Assembly (NCBI GenBank): GCA_016946835.1
Contig: JACVTC010000012.1
Coordinates: forward strand, 27,501-91,500
Direction of reading: 5' to 3'
From: Neocallimastix lanati (nom. inval.)
Lineage: Eukaryota > Neocallimastigomycota > Neocallimastigomycetes > Neocallimastigales > Neocallimastigaceae
Length of the DNA: 64,000 nt
The notes beneath the pieces were generated by a model. The model saw only the letters and a program-made list of their open reading frames with translations, was not told the DNA's origin and did no database searches. How positions within the stretch are numbered: the stretch's first letter is position 1; each line of letters starts with the position of its first letter. Shown here piece by piece: positions 37,650 to 50,206 of the stretch. The translations under genes were made by a program, and so were the position numbers.

Positions 37650-39035
37650 TATTCCATGTTTTTATACATTCAGTAAGACTAACAATTTTAGCTTCTGCTG
37701 TGGATAAAGTAACATTTTTTTGAATTTGTGATTTCCAGGATATTGGATTATTTCCAAGTAAGAATATATATCCACTAACAGATCTTCTAGTGGCTTCATC
37801 ATTAGCATATAGCATAATCAGCATCTGAAAATCCAACGAGTCTACTTTTTTTCCATTATGGTAAATTAATTTATTTATTGTAGATTTAAAATATTGAAAT
37901 ATTAGTAGTAATGCTTTATAGTCTATAGTTGTTGGGTGTTCACAATTTCTTGAAGCTTGGTGGACTGCCTATGTAATATCTGGTCTAGATTTTATTACAA
38001 TATATAATAGTGAACCTAAAAGTGATTTGTATTTTCCAACATCTACAGGTTATGCATTTTTTCTTTCTTCATTTGAAATTTTTCTATATGAATATTTTAT
38101 CATTTTAATTTTATTCATACTATAAATATTAATAATTTTATTTATATAATCTTCTTGATTTATTTTATAACCATCTTTAGTTTTATAAATATTTATTCCA
38201 ATAATTTTTCTGATATCAGGATTCTTTTGAAATTGTATATTTACTTTTTAATTTCTTAATTATTTTTTTTTTTTTTTGATTTCATAATCTTTAATCTTCA
38301 CCAATTATTAAAATGTCATCAACATATAATGTTAATAATCCTATTAATTTATTTTCTTTATTATATTTTCCAAATAAGCATTTATCTGATTTATATTGTT
38401 TAAAAACCGATTAACTTAAAATAATTAGTGATTTCTTCTTTCCACATACGTCCAGCTTGTTTTTAAACCATATAGTGCTCTTTTCAATAACCATACTTTA
38501 TTTTTGTTATAATTTTTATCTCCTTTTTGGAATATTAACACATATATTGTTTCATTATTAAGCTCAACATTTAAATATGCTACTTTTATATCTAATTGTT
38601 TTAAATTCCATTTATTTATTGAAGCTATTGCGATGGTAATTTTTAAACTATCAGATTGTGCTGTAGGTGAATATATTGAAATAAAGACTTCACCTTCCTT
38701 TTGCTACTAATCTAGCTTTTTTTTTTTTTTAGTATCATCTTTTTTTATTGCTAAAACCCACCTTGTATCTATAATATTCGCATTTTTTTTTGGTATATCA
38801 TCAAAATTGACTACCATCATTACATTTTTATGGGACATATTTTTAATTTCATTTCTTTATAGCTATGTTCCATTCTTTTGAATCTTTTGAAATCATAGCT
38901 TCTTTATATGTACTTAGACATTGTGTTGTCATCATATTGAAAATTTCATCTTTTTCATCAATATTTTTATTTTTGGATAATATTTCTTTTCTTATATTTA
39001 ATGTTTGGTTATCTGATTCATCGTCTGAGCCTTCA
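37348..39035 (-). pseudogene. copia pol remnant (linker, RT, RNase H)
   Basis: Recognisable blocks on the minus strand, in several frames: Asp-Thr-Arg-Trp-Val-Leu (about 38780), Gln-Leu-Asp-Ile-Lys-Val-Ala-Tyr-Leu-Asn (RT, about 38590), Ala-Leu-Tyr-Gly-Leu-Lys (about 38470), Thr-Arg-Arg-Ser-Val-Ser-Gly-Tyr and Thr-Leu-Ser-Thr-Ala-Glu-Ala (RNase H, 37836-37642), and Ala-Asp-Pro-Leu-Thr-Lys-Pro (C-terminus, about 37390). It is broken by frameshifts, several at A/T homopolymers. A 40-nt T tract at about 37603-37643 interrupts the RNase H end. Confidence 0.8.
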
Positions 39036-40606
39036 TCATCTTGAATGCCAAAGTGAATAATCTACATCGTGAATATTGAATTTTGAATAATTGTCACAAT
39101 TATTATTTTGAATATCCACATTAATATTATTGATATTTGAAGTAATATCAAATGTAAATAAATTTTCATCATTTGGGTAAATATTGATGATAATATTATT
39201 ATCTTTATATATTATTTGTAATCTATCTTTTTTATTGATATTTTCCATATTTGTTTTATTACCATGACTTAAGATGTGATGTGTTAAGATTAGATTGTTT
39301 TTAATGTTTGATGCATAATGTACATTTGATAATTTGAATTTTATTATTTTTGAAATTTCCATAATATGTACCAGAGCAATTGATTTTATCATTAGAATTT
39401 TGAATATTATTTAGTTGGTTTAGTTGGTTTATGTTGTTGGTTAAAATTAATCCTGTACCATGATCTATAATCCTTGTTGTATATTTATTATCTGTTTTTA
39501 AATAAGTTACAATTAATATTGTTTTGTAATAAAGATATATTTCTAGTAAGGCTAATGTAATCATCATTTGTGTTTGATGAGTACTCTGAATTATTTTCAT
39601 TTATCTTAGAAGAGTGGAACTTAATTTGGTTGTTAATATTATTTTTATTATTATTATATATATTTGTTGTATTTTTATTTTTATTATTTTTATTGAATGG
39701 ATTATAGTATCATTCTTCAATAATATGTCCATCTTTTTTTTTTACATAGGAGACAGTGTAAGATTTTTTTATTTTTATTATTTCTATTTCTCGAATTATT
39801 AGGTTTATTTTGAATGTTATTATTTCTGTATTCCGTTTGTTTGCTATTATTTTAAATATAATTAATTTTATTATTTTCATTATTATTTGATAAATTATTA
39901 TTAATTTGAGTGTTTAGATAATTGTTGATTCTTTCTTCGTAATTTCTCATTTTTTTTTTGCAAATCATCATGAAGTTCAATGAATTTTTTTATATTTGTA
40001 AGTTATCGTAAAATTAAATTCAATATTTTTTAATTTAGCATAGGCGTAGATGATTTTACTTTCTTCAGTTCGTTTGTTTTTATTTAATTTGTCACATTTC
40101 TATATCATATTGTTCAAATAGATTTTTGAGTTCATTGAAATATAGAATATAATTGTTATTATTAATTTCTAAATTTTTTTTTTTTTTTTTTTTTTTTTGC
40201 ATTAATAAAATTTAATAAAGATTCTCCTGATTTGTAGAATTGTTTTTTTTAAAGTCTATCAATCTTTTGGTATGCAGTCCCACAACCTTTTAGATTAGCC
40301 TTACTTTCTAAGTCTAAGCTACCTGATATTATTGATTGAACTGCGTTATCATATTTTATTTGCCTTCTAGTCATGTTATCATACACAAATTTTTTTTTAT
40401 TTTTCAATATATTCGTCATAATCTTGTACAATTAGATGACGTTTTAATTCAATAAACCAATCTTCAAAATTTAAGGTATATAATTTAAAATCTTTGTAAT
40501 TAAATAGGGATTTAATTAGTAAATCTTTATAGACATAATTTTGAAATAAATTCTCATTTTGAGGAATATTATCGTCATTCTTATTAATGTCTTCATTTTT
40601 ATTCAT
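39036..40606 (-). pseudogene. copia gag-protease remnant
   Basis: It starts at Met 40606 with a charged N-terminus and a copia-gag-like Leu-Asn-Phe-Glu-Asp-Trp-Phe-Ile-Glu-Leu-Lys motif, continues in another frame at 40431-40249, and has a frameshifted CCHC-type knuckle near 39730 (Leu-Cys-Lys-Lys followed by Gly-His-Ile-Ile-Glu-Glu). Protease-region and pre-integrase frames follow at 39600-39036, ending in Ser-Leu-Trp-His-Ser-Arg, the start of the GAG-pre-integrase Leu-Trp-His signature. Directly after that the sequence jumps to the acidic linker that precedes RT. Confidence 0.75.
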
Positions 40607-41340
40607 AATAGGATTGATGAAGAAGAAGCGGAACTAACTTCAGAGATTTCTGTTTCTTGAGTTCTTTTATTTCCCAAGATTTTAAACATCAAAATTTTTA
40701 ATACAATTTTATTTATTTATTTTATATTTAATTATTTAATAAATTAATTATACATTTATTTATTTTTTATAAAAAAAAAAAAAAATTTAAATTTGAATAT
40801 AATTATATAATATTATTTAAATTTATTTATGGTCACTTTCATGATCATGATACCCTTAATCTCTCAGTGAGTGAAGCTCAGATTAATTATTTAATATTAT
40901 ATATTTTATTTATTTAATAATATTTTATTTAATAAAGATAGAATCATTTTCTAAATAATAATTATTATATGTGTTTAGTTTTATTTTATAATAATAAAGC
41001 ATATTGTATATAATTTTATTTACTATATTTTATCATAATTAATATTTTATATAATAATTCTTTTTATTAATATAATTTATAATAAATATTCCTATAACAA
41101 ATATTTTTATTAATAAATTTAATATTTTTATAATAAATCTTTTATTAATAAATATTCATAATGAATATTTAATCTTTATAATAATTTATCTTAATATTTT
41201 TTATTATATTCTATATACAAATACCTTATTAACTTATTAATTATAAAATAATTAATATTTAGTAATATTTTTGTAATAAATTTTTCATTAATATTTTTAT
41301 TAATATTTTTATTGACTTCCAAAATATACCTTTTTAAATA

Positions 41341-41424
41341 CTATATAAAGTCCCATAATAATAATAATAATAATAATTTTTATAATTATTTTTTTAATAT
41401 TCCAATTGCCTAAAACATATTTTT

Positions 41425-41457
<33 letters not shown>

Positions 41458-42176
41458 TCTACATTGGTCTTTCCCCTTCTAAAATAAAATCCTGGATAAT
41501 AAAGAAATATTTTTTTTTTCTGTCTAATTCAAATAAATAGTTTATTATAATAAAGATTAATAAATAGGAAATGAAATAATATAATAATTGAATGCAAAAA
41601 TAAAATATATATTAATAAAAGTTTCTGTGTACAATTATAAATATTTTATTTTTAATTTAAAATAATAGAATAGTTAAAACAAACAATAATATAATTGTTG
41701 ATAATAAAAATAACTATATTAAGATAATAAATGAATAAATAAAAGGTTATAATTAGAATAAGTTATTATTAATATTAGAATTCAATAATAATTAAATAGA
41801 ATAATAAAATAAATAATAATAATAATAATAATAATTGAAATGAAATGTAATAATAAAATAATGATTAATAACTAAAGATGTATATTTAATAATATAATTA
41901 TCTTGATATTATTAAAATTATTGAAATGGATGATTAGTATGATTCTGAAGCCATGTGAAAACTTCAGAGAATGTATATATCAATGCGTATCAGACTTGTA
42001 ATGAGTGTTTCTTGGTGGAAAATATTGACATTACCAACAGAAAACTTAGAGTGATTCCATAGACTATATGATTGTTAAAGAAACAAGATGAGTACAGGAA
42101 TTATCTTCAAAGGACTACTTGACTTGAGACATGATACCTAAGATATAAATCTCTGCCCTCTACAGCCTTGGCGTAT
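41341..42176. other. Intergenic, partly of higher complexity
   Basis: 41341-41930 is AT simple sequence with T and A tracts. 41930-42176 has near-normal composition, suggesting a decayed coding or transposon piece continuing the frame at 42177-42671, but stops interrupt every frame. Confidence 0.5.
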
Positions 42177-42671
42177 TTAGATCCATTCTTTTTCTGGAAA
42201 TATTTGTAGTTTGGAATAGGAAGTATTAAACTTTACATGGATTTCTAGCATCATTGGTACCATTTCCTGTCTATCTGAAAACATTGGAATAATGGTTTTT
42301 AAAAAATAGTATTGAAGTACTCCAATACTATCTCTTTTCACAAAATTCCATTCATTGGTATTCCCACTAAGACAAAAAAAAAAAAAAAGAAAACTTTTCT
42401 GTATTAGAATGTGAAATTGGATTTTTGAGAGAGATGAAATTAATGTTATATTGAGTTCATTAAGTTCATGATTGGTATTTATAATATTTACTAAATTAGT
42501 TGAACTGAGATTTACTGAGTTTGTATTATTGAATATGCTATTAGATATTAAAATTTTGTTTTTAAATTGTTGAAAAGAAACCTTATAATAACATTTGGAA
42601 CATCTCCCATATGAAATTTTAACTCCTGATATTTTTTTTTTTTTTTTTTTTAAATACTTTTTTTCAAACAT
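42177..42671 (-). CDS. Unrecognised 164-codon frame, probable transposon remnant
   Basis: The frame opens with a Lys run from an A homopolymer, then Arg-Cys-Ser-Lys-Cys (a C-x2-C that could be half a zinc site), Asn/Ser/Ile-rich sequence, and a C-terminal half of normal composition containing Trp-Asn-Phe-Val-Lys-Arg-Asp-Ser. No family is recognised. The homopolymer start, poly-Phe patch and surrounding transposon debris argue against an intact host gene. It could be the open remains of an element with frameshifts hidden at the A and T tracts. Confidence 0.3.
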   Translation of the reverse strand: MFEKKYLKKKKKKISGVKISYGRCSKCYYKVSFQQFKNKILISNSIFNNTNSVNLSSTNLVNIINTNHELNELNITLISSLSKIQFHILIQKSFLFFFFCLSGNTNEWNFVKRDSIGVLQYYFLKTIIPMFSDRQEMVPMMLEIHVKFNTSYSKLQIFPEKEWI

Positions 42672-43789
42672 TTTTATGGTTGAAATTTGGTGTGTATACT
42701 TTTATCTTGAAGTAACTATCATTAAATTTAGTAATTCTTTTCACAAACAAAATATTATCTTTAAAATATTTTTTGCATCTTGAATGAGTAAATTTCTTCA
42801 TTTCAGCATTGGTTCATGAGTGTATACTACGGATAAAAATCAACCTTGTATTGTTAATAGATGTTTCATAACAGTTGAGAGTCTCTGTGAAATATCTTTT
42901 CCATAATGAATCAGATTATAAATTGAAAAAAAAAAAATGAAATTAAATGAAATTAATATAAGCTAAAATACTAAAAGCTAAGAAATATAAATATAAAATA
43001 AAAAAATTTATAAAAATATATAAAAATATAGTTATAGAAAATTTAAAAAAAAAGTAAAGTGAAGTTTTTTCTTTTTTCAGTAGTTGATAATTATTTAAGT
43101 AAAATAATAAATTTATATTTTGTTAAAATGAATAATCGCTCTCTTTTTTTTTTTTTTTTTTTTTTATCTTTAAATTTTTTGGTTTTTCTAATCGATTATA
43201 AAAGCACGGTGTAATGTAATAATTTTCTGTAAAATAATCATATATAAACTAAAATGTAGAGGTAAATAAAATGTTAGTGGTGAAAAACTATAAAAAAAAA
43301 AGATTCCTATCCGTTAAATAAAGCCTTAAGCACAATACTTTGGAGTGAATCAATCTCCTATATTTTCATTTTACAATTGCTACATGAAAGTTTAAATAAT
43401 ACTATAGAAAATATATATATATTCAAAAAATAATGCTAAAGTAAAAGATAAAATATTAAACAATATGTATATATTATTAATTATACAACTCCAATATTAC
43501 TACATATCCAGTTTAAAACAATATAACACATCAGGTTCACTTTCTACAGTGTTCCATTACTCTAATTTTCTCTCTTATTTGTTATTCAATTATTTATTAT
43601 TCAATTATTTATTATTTTAATTTTCAAACAAATCAAAATTTATATAATAATAAATAAAAATAAAATAAAGTAAAATAAAAAAAAAAAAAAAAAAAAAAAA
43701 AAATTAAAACAACAAATTCATATAAAAAATATAAGATAATAATAGAAAAAAAAAATATATATATATATATATAAATTTTTAATAAATTG
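42672..43789. other. Intergenic AT-rich DNA
   Basis: Pieces of higher complexity at 42790-42920 and 43290-43400 show no open frame. The rest is homopolymers. Right of about 43700 the sequence is the 3' flank of ABCA copy B within the duplication. Confidence 0.55.
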
Positions 43790-44009
43790 TCTAATATAAA
43801 TATTATTAAAGTACAAATTGAATAAAATAAAATAATATAAATAGTCGAATATAAATATTATTAAAGTACAGATTGAATAAAATAAAATAATATAAATAGT
43901 CGAATATAAATATTATTAAAGTACAGATTGAATAAAATAAAATAATATAAATAGTCGAATATAAATATTATTAAAGTACAGATTGAATTAAATAAAATAA
44001 TATAAAATA
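43790..44009. repeat. 55-bp tandem repeat, four units
   Basis: Units begin TCTAAT/TCGAATATAAATATTATT at 43790, 43845, 43900 and 43955, an exact 55-bp period. Units two to four are nearly identical and unit one has a few substitutions. It lies in the 3' flank of ABCA copy B. Confidence 0.95.
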
Positions 44010-44687
44010 AAAATAAAATAAAAAATAAATTAATGCGCAAACAACAATAATAAGAAGAAAAAGAACATAATTATTTACTTTTAATAAATATATAAAAATA
44101 TATTTTTATTTATTTATTAACTTTTTAACTATTTTTTTTTTTTTTAATTATTAATTATTATTATTAGTAATTAGGATATGGAAAGATTTCATTTTTTATT
44201 TTTTTTTTTTTTTTTTTTGAATAAAAAAAAAAAAATAAAAATATTTTTAAAATAATATGATATTTATTACTATTATATTAATTATTATTATTATAGTTAT
44301 GTATTTTTTATTAATTTTTAAAAAATAAAATAAAATAAAATAACAAATTTAATATAATAAAAAAAATTTGTTGTATTTTATTTTATTTTTTGATTTTACT
44401 AATAGATTTTTATATCTCTAACAAAATATAAATTCTATATTTTGTAATATTTAATAAAAATATTATATTATTAACTATATTTTATTATTCCTATTAAAAT
44501 TAGGATTAATATTATTTTCACTTTTTTTTTTTTTTTTTTTTTTTTTTTGTTTCTTAATTTTATTTTATTTTATATTTTTTAATAATAATAATAATAATAA
44601 TAATTTTATTATTATTATTCTTTTCTTTTAAATTAACTTTTTAAATTATCTAAATTTTTTTATTTTTAATTTTTTTTAATTTTTCTT
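44010..44687. other. 3' flank of ABCA copy B
   Basis: AT-rich noncoding sequence aligning with 24040-24793. Contains T homopolymers and an AAT array near 44580. No gene seen. Confidence 0.7.
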
Positions 44688-47600
44688 TTATTCAACTATT
44701 TCAATTCTAGTAGCTTCATCGGTTATTTCTTCTTCATTTTGTTGATTTGGTTTTATTTCTTTTTTACCTTGTTTTCCAAATTCATCAACGTCTACTTTAA
44801 CAATTTCATTATTACCTTTACCATCATGACCTTCTTCGTTTTCTTCTTCTTCTTGTTCACCATATTTATTAGCAAAGTTAAGGAAAACTTGTTCAAGAGA
44901 AGTTTGACTATAACTATAATCGGTAAATATACCTGATTTTCTACAATCTTCCATAATTTCAAAGACACGACTAATATTATCATTATTTCTAACTTCATAT
45001 TTAATTCGTTGTAAAGATTTTACTTCACGTTCATATTCACTCTCTCCAAAGAGTTTTCTACCCACCACAATTTCATTATGGAATTTTTCAATGTCACCTG
45101 TATGAACATCTAAAATATACGTATTACCATATTTCATTTTTAAGTGTTCCGGTGTACCAATACAACGAATCTTACCCTTGACCATAATGGCAATACGATT
45201 ACATAAAAGTTCAGCTTCTTCCATTGAGTGAGTAGACATAATGGTAGAGGAATCATTAGTTTGAAGAGTGGCCTTAATAATATCCCAAACGTAATGACGA
45301 GTCGAAGGATCCATACCAGCAGAAGGTTCATCCATAATAATCTTAGTGGAAGAACAACAGAGTGCTATCAAAATATTAAGCTTACGACGAGTACCACCAC
45401 TCAATTCGGATGGCATCTTATTCTTATGTTCCGTTAAACGACAATAGTTAATGAATTCCTTCGCAATACGCTTAGATTCCTTCTTGGAATGACCACGAAG
45501 GTAAAGGAACATTTCTATATGTTCATATAAGGAATATTCATTCCAAAGGGTATCCTCTTGTGGACAGTAACCGAGGGTGATTTCATTACCTTTTCTTTCT
45601 ACTGTATCCTTTCCATCATAGTAAATATTACCGACGGTTTGTGGGAAGGTGAATGAAGCTGTATTTAATAAACTAGACTTACCAGAACCATTTGGACCAA
45701 GAATACCAAAGCATTCTCTTTTATCTACACCGAGGGAAACATTTTCAAATGCGGTCATCACAATACGACGACTACCCTTATCAGACATATGGAATTCACC
45801 ATACTTGGAGGCATGATCACGTTTAAGGGCATCACCAATTTCTTGTGGCATTAAGCCAAGATCATCATATTCTTGAGCTAGTTTAATCATACGAATTGGA
45901 ATTCTATCATCATTATATACTCTACGGTATTCCTTTAAGATATCATCATCTCCTTCCTTCAACTCCTTGGTATATTTTTCATCAATTTCCTTTGGAGTTT
46001 CAAAGAACCCTTTCTTTGGGTTGTATGTTTTATTGGTTAATAATTTCAGAATGAAGGAATAAAAGCAGATACCGATAATTTCACCAAGAAGACAGGTAAA
46101 TATTTGATTTTTCATAGAGAGAAGACTAAAAATACCAATACTGGTATTGATGGATTCATGTTCAATACCAGCGTTAATCATGGTTCTTACGGTTCTTGAA
46201 ATACCATAGTTAGGGAAGATAGCGGTTAAAAAGACAATAAGGACACCAAGATAAGCCACTATTCCAACATCTTCACCACCTTCATCAGCAATAATACCTT
46301 CATTAAAAGTTTTAATGAGAATAGCGAAGGTGGGAACGACATTGAAGACAAAGAATATAATGAAGGCATTGGCATCGCTCTTAAAGACAAAACTGAGACA
46401 GTATTGGAAGAGAAGACAAGCCACACCACTAATAATGATAAATACAGCTAGAAGAGATAGAGTACTAACATAGAATAATGGGTTAAACCGGAACACTATA
46501 ATGGCACCAATGATCAAAACGCAAGTGACCATAAATACAAGATGATCAGAAATTAAAACAGAGAACCAGTAGCTCTTGTTAGAAATACCGTTTAATTGAA
46601 GTTGCTTCAAAAGTTTTTGAACTCTTTCTCTGACAGCATTCATACCATAGAAGGAGAGAGGGAAAGCAATACAGAAGGTAAAAACTAAAGTGGAATAAAG
46701 CTTGGCTTCACTAATTATCTTTGGATTGAAGTATCCTAGGGGTTGAGAATAAGTACGGATAGTATCGTTAATTTGATTTGAAGCTAAAATGGCATTACTT
46801 AAAGTATTTAAAGTAACTGGAAGAGAATGAACCATTGAATCATTGTAGTAGATATCAAAGTTATAAAAACCATCACTGAATCCGCTAGAGAAACTAGAAA
46901 CAAAATAGGGGGAAGTGGAGATAGTTTTACCTTGTTTAATCATCTCTTGTTTATTTAAGAAATTCAACTTACCACCTTGGAATTCTTGAGTCATAATTTC
47001 TTTACTGATACTACTACTATTATTTCCACCAAAATCGAAATCATAATTCCATTGTTGACTTGGGAAAAGTTTTGAGGAAGAGAGTTCAAGACTTCCATAG
47101 TTGGAAAAAGTATACTTATCAAGTTTTTCTTTAAGAACAGGAACAAAGAAAGAAATAGCTCCAATTGGAACGACAATACCCATGAATAAATATGTTTTTT
47201 GTCTCAAATAAGCTTTAAGACGGTAACGACAAAGACGTAAAGCCGTATTTAACATACCTGGTCTCTTTACATTTTGAGTCTTTGGTAAATCCTTAGCTTT
47301 CACCCTCACTTCTTCACCATTTCTCTTCTTTTCCATTTGTCTTTCTAAACTAACAAATAATTCTTCTAAAAGTGGAGCATTAAGTGAGAAATTATTTAAA
47401 CGTTTACCTCTTTCATTTTCTAAATCTTTAAGAAGATTTGAGAAAAATGGAGAGGATTGAACAGGTAATTTCCAAGTATAAGTATTTGAATTTGATTTTG
47501 AATTGGTATTGCTATTGGTATTAATATTGGTATTGGAAGTAGAAGTAGAAGCGGAATCAGAATTGATATTGATATTGATATTAATATTTGAATCGATGGA

Positions 47601-50206
47601 TTGATCATCCACTAATTCTGTTTTATTATTATAATATTCAGCTTCTGGAATGTGTTGTTTAATTAATTGACCAACTTCATCTGGAGAAGTAGTTTCTACT
47701 TCTAAACTATATTTCATATGGAAGTGACTCTTTAAGTAGACACTGCTACCTAAACAACGAATAGATCCACGATTTAAAATTAATTTACGATCAGCAATGA
47801 TATCTGCTTCATCCATATAGTGAGTAGTAATGAAGATAACACGATCTTTCTTCAATTTCAATAATAAATTCCAAATCTTACGACGAGAAAGAGGATCTAA
47901 ACCGGTGGTTGGTTCATCTAAGAAGACGAATTTGGGATTACCAATGAGCGCTAAACCAATACATAATTTTCTTTTTTGACCTCCACTCATTTTTTCAACT
48001 TCATAATCTCTCTTTTCGACTAAATCAATTTTACGAAGCCAACTTTGTAAATCTTCTTCCGTGTTACTCACTCCCTTAATACCAGAATAAAGTTTGTAGT
48101 GATCGGCAACGGTGAAACCTTCAATAATAACATTATTTTGAAGACAGATACCGAGTTGACGATGAATCTCCTTCTTATTCTTGGAAAGAGGTAAACCACG
48201 ATAGATGGTTTCACCTCCATCTGGACGAATAATACCAACCATATTTTGAATCAAAGTACTCTTACCAGCACCATTATGACCTAAAATACCAAAGATTTCA
48301 TCTTTATATACTTTAAAGCTAATATTTCTATTGGCCGCAAAGACTTTACCTAATTTCTTATCATTATCATCATTATCCGTACCAATATTTCTTCTAAATT
48401 TAAAGAATTTATAGATATTCTTTACTTCCACAAAACATTCCGAACCGACGGGATCTTCTTGAATATCTTTAGCATATTCGTTATCCACTAATTCCTTTTT
48501 CATTTCTGATTTACTGACTCCAAAACTTCTGAAATCGATACCATGTAGGTATTCAAATAAGATAGCTAATAAGAAGTAAACAACAGCATCCACGAAAAGG
48601 AAAACGAAATTAATACCAAAATCAGAATCAAACATGGTACCAAAACCAATGTAACGACCATGATCATCCTCATTTCCTACTTCGGCACCAGCCATACCTA
48701 AACTAAAGAATGGGAAAATGGCACAGAGAATACGATGAATCTTCATATTACCACTTAACTTTAAGTTGTAGACCATTTCAGAGAGAGTAAGCATACAAGA
48801 CACGAATAAACAAATCATGACCAAGACAGTTCTATATTTTTTCACTAAATTAGTAATAATTACTACAATACTATACATAGAGATAATGTAGAAGAGTAAA
48901 AGAAGGACATAGAGGATAGGGTTCAACGATCCAAAAATATTACTTGGATCAAAAATGTAAATCATAACCATAAGAAACAAAGAGAATGGGAAGTAGATGA
49001 TTTCCCAAGCGAAAGATAAAATGTAAGGATTAGCTCCAACGGCTACAAGACCTTCTTTTATTTTATTTTCTTTTTCTTCCATTATACGATTACTTATATG
49101 GAAAATTTGACCGATAATAATGAACATAAGGTAAGGACCAATACCATCAAATTTTTGTTCTGAAGGTTCATTTATCTTTGAATTATAGTGGATTGCTGGT
49201 TCACTCAATTTACCAATTTTAGTAGTATAACCTTTAACAGAACCACCAGTTTTCAATTGAATGATGGCACTATCAATAGCCTTTTGTATATAAATGAAAA
49301 TATTATTATATTTATCAGTTTCAGTTTTATCAGTATATATAAATTTAGGCTTAGACAGAAATCTGGCAATATTAATCATTTCAGAAAATCTAGTTCTAGA
49401 AAAATCACTAATAGGTTCTAAATTAGAATCGGTAATTTTAATACCACTAATTCTAATAGTATAATCAGTATAATCATCACCAAAAACAACACCACAAAGT
49501 AGTTGGCTTTCCCTATCATCTTTAACAAAATCCAATAATTGTTGTTCAGTTTCAAATTTTTGGGATTGAACATGAGTAGCAAGTTTAATACTTGGATCAT
49601 TCATGACTGATTTAATAAAATCATCTCCATTAATAGTACTGTTTAAGTGGTTTTGATTCTTTGGTAAAACAAAACCTATTTTAGGAATAACATAGCTATC
49701 ATCATTAATTAAAGCAAAACCAGGGCTAATATCTACAGCTTCCTTTCCATCTGTTGGTTCAAAATCTAATTCAATTCTATTACGAATAGCTTTTTAAATT
49801 ACAACAATTTAAAAAAATTTTTTTATAATTAATTTATAATTTAAAAAACATTTTTATTATTGTTATAAGAAAAAGAGTATGCATAAATATATGTAAAAAA
49901 TAAATATATTATTAAATATTATAAATATTATAAAAATAAAAATAAAAAAGAAATATTAAAATAAAAAAATAAATAATAATAATAAAGTATAAATATTAAT
50001 ATATATATATTATATATTTTATATCAAATATATTATTTTTATTATATATTTATTTTTTTTTAATATAATATTAATTTCTTACATAAAGTTGCAATGATTA
50101 AAAAAGTGAAAAAAAGTTCAAATCCAACTGAGAATAATGAAGATCTTTGTCTGAAGACCTTCCAATTTTTCCATAATATTATTTTGAATTGATCTTTAAA
50201 TGCCAT
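44688..50206 (-). CDS. ABCA-type full ABC transporter, copy B (two exons)
   Basis: Exon 1 is 50206-50083 (124 nt), exon 2 is 49789-44688; spliced product 1741 residues, with intron position and phase identical to copy A. Layout is TMD1-NBD1-TMD2-NBD2 with intact Walker A (near 545 and 1405), signature Ser-Gly-Gly (NBD1 Met-Ser-Gly-Gly-Gln, NBD2 Leu-Ser-Gly-Gly-Thr) and Walker B motifs. It matches copy A closely in both NBDs. Differences cluster in the first extracellular loop, parts of TMD2, and the Ser/Asn/Thr linker after NBD1, which is 30 residues shorter and accounts for the whole length difference. Both copies are open throughout, so both are probably functional. Predicted membrane transporter of lipid-like substrates; substrate unknown. 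Confidence 0.93.
49790..50082 (-). other. Intron of ABCA copy B (293 nt)
   Basis: Begins GTAAGAAATT and ends TTTAAAAAG on the minus strand. Removal joins T to CT (Ser), as in copy A. Confidence 0.9.

Larger units (their letters stand above)
37040..41340 (-). mobile_element. Degenerate Ty1/copia retrotransposon with integrase deleted
   Basis: Minus-strand order from right to left: LTR-like flank (about 40850-41300), gag start (40606), zinc knuckle (about 39700-39760), protease/GAG-pre-integrase (39600-39036), reverse transcriptase (about 38800-38050), RNase H (about 37840-37640), pol C-terminus (stop 37348), LTR-like flank (about 37040-37347). The two flanks share GAAGCTCAGATT, TTTCTAAATAATAATTATTA and TTTACTAT in the same order (37074-37235 versus 40877-41040), so they are probably diverged LTRs. 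Exact ends are not clear. Many frameshifts and stops make it inactive. Confidence 0.75.

Noticed and set aside
37411-37707. 98-codon plus-strand frame
   Set aside because: Antisense to the copia RNase H/C-terminus and contains a long TTT homopolymer. The minus strand carries the recognisable motifs.
41341-41360. ACTATATAAAGTCCC as a TATA promoter of the copia LTR
   Set aside because: TATA-like words occur everywhere in this sequence, it is on the plus strand while the element is on the minus strand, and no LTR end could be fixed nearby.
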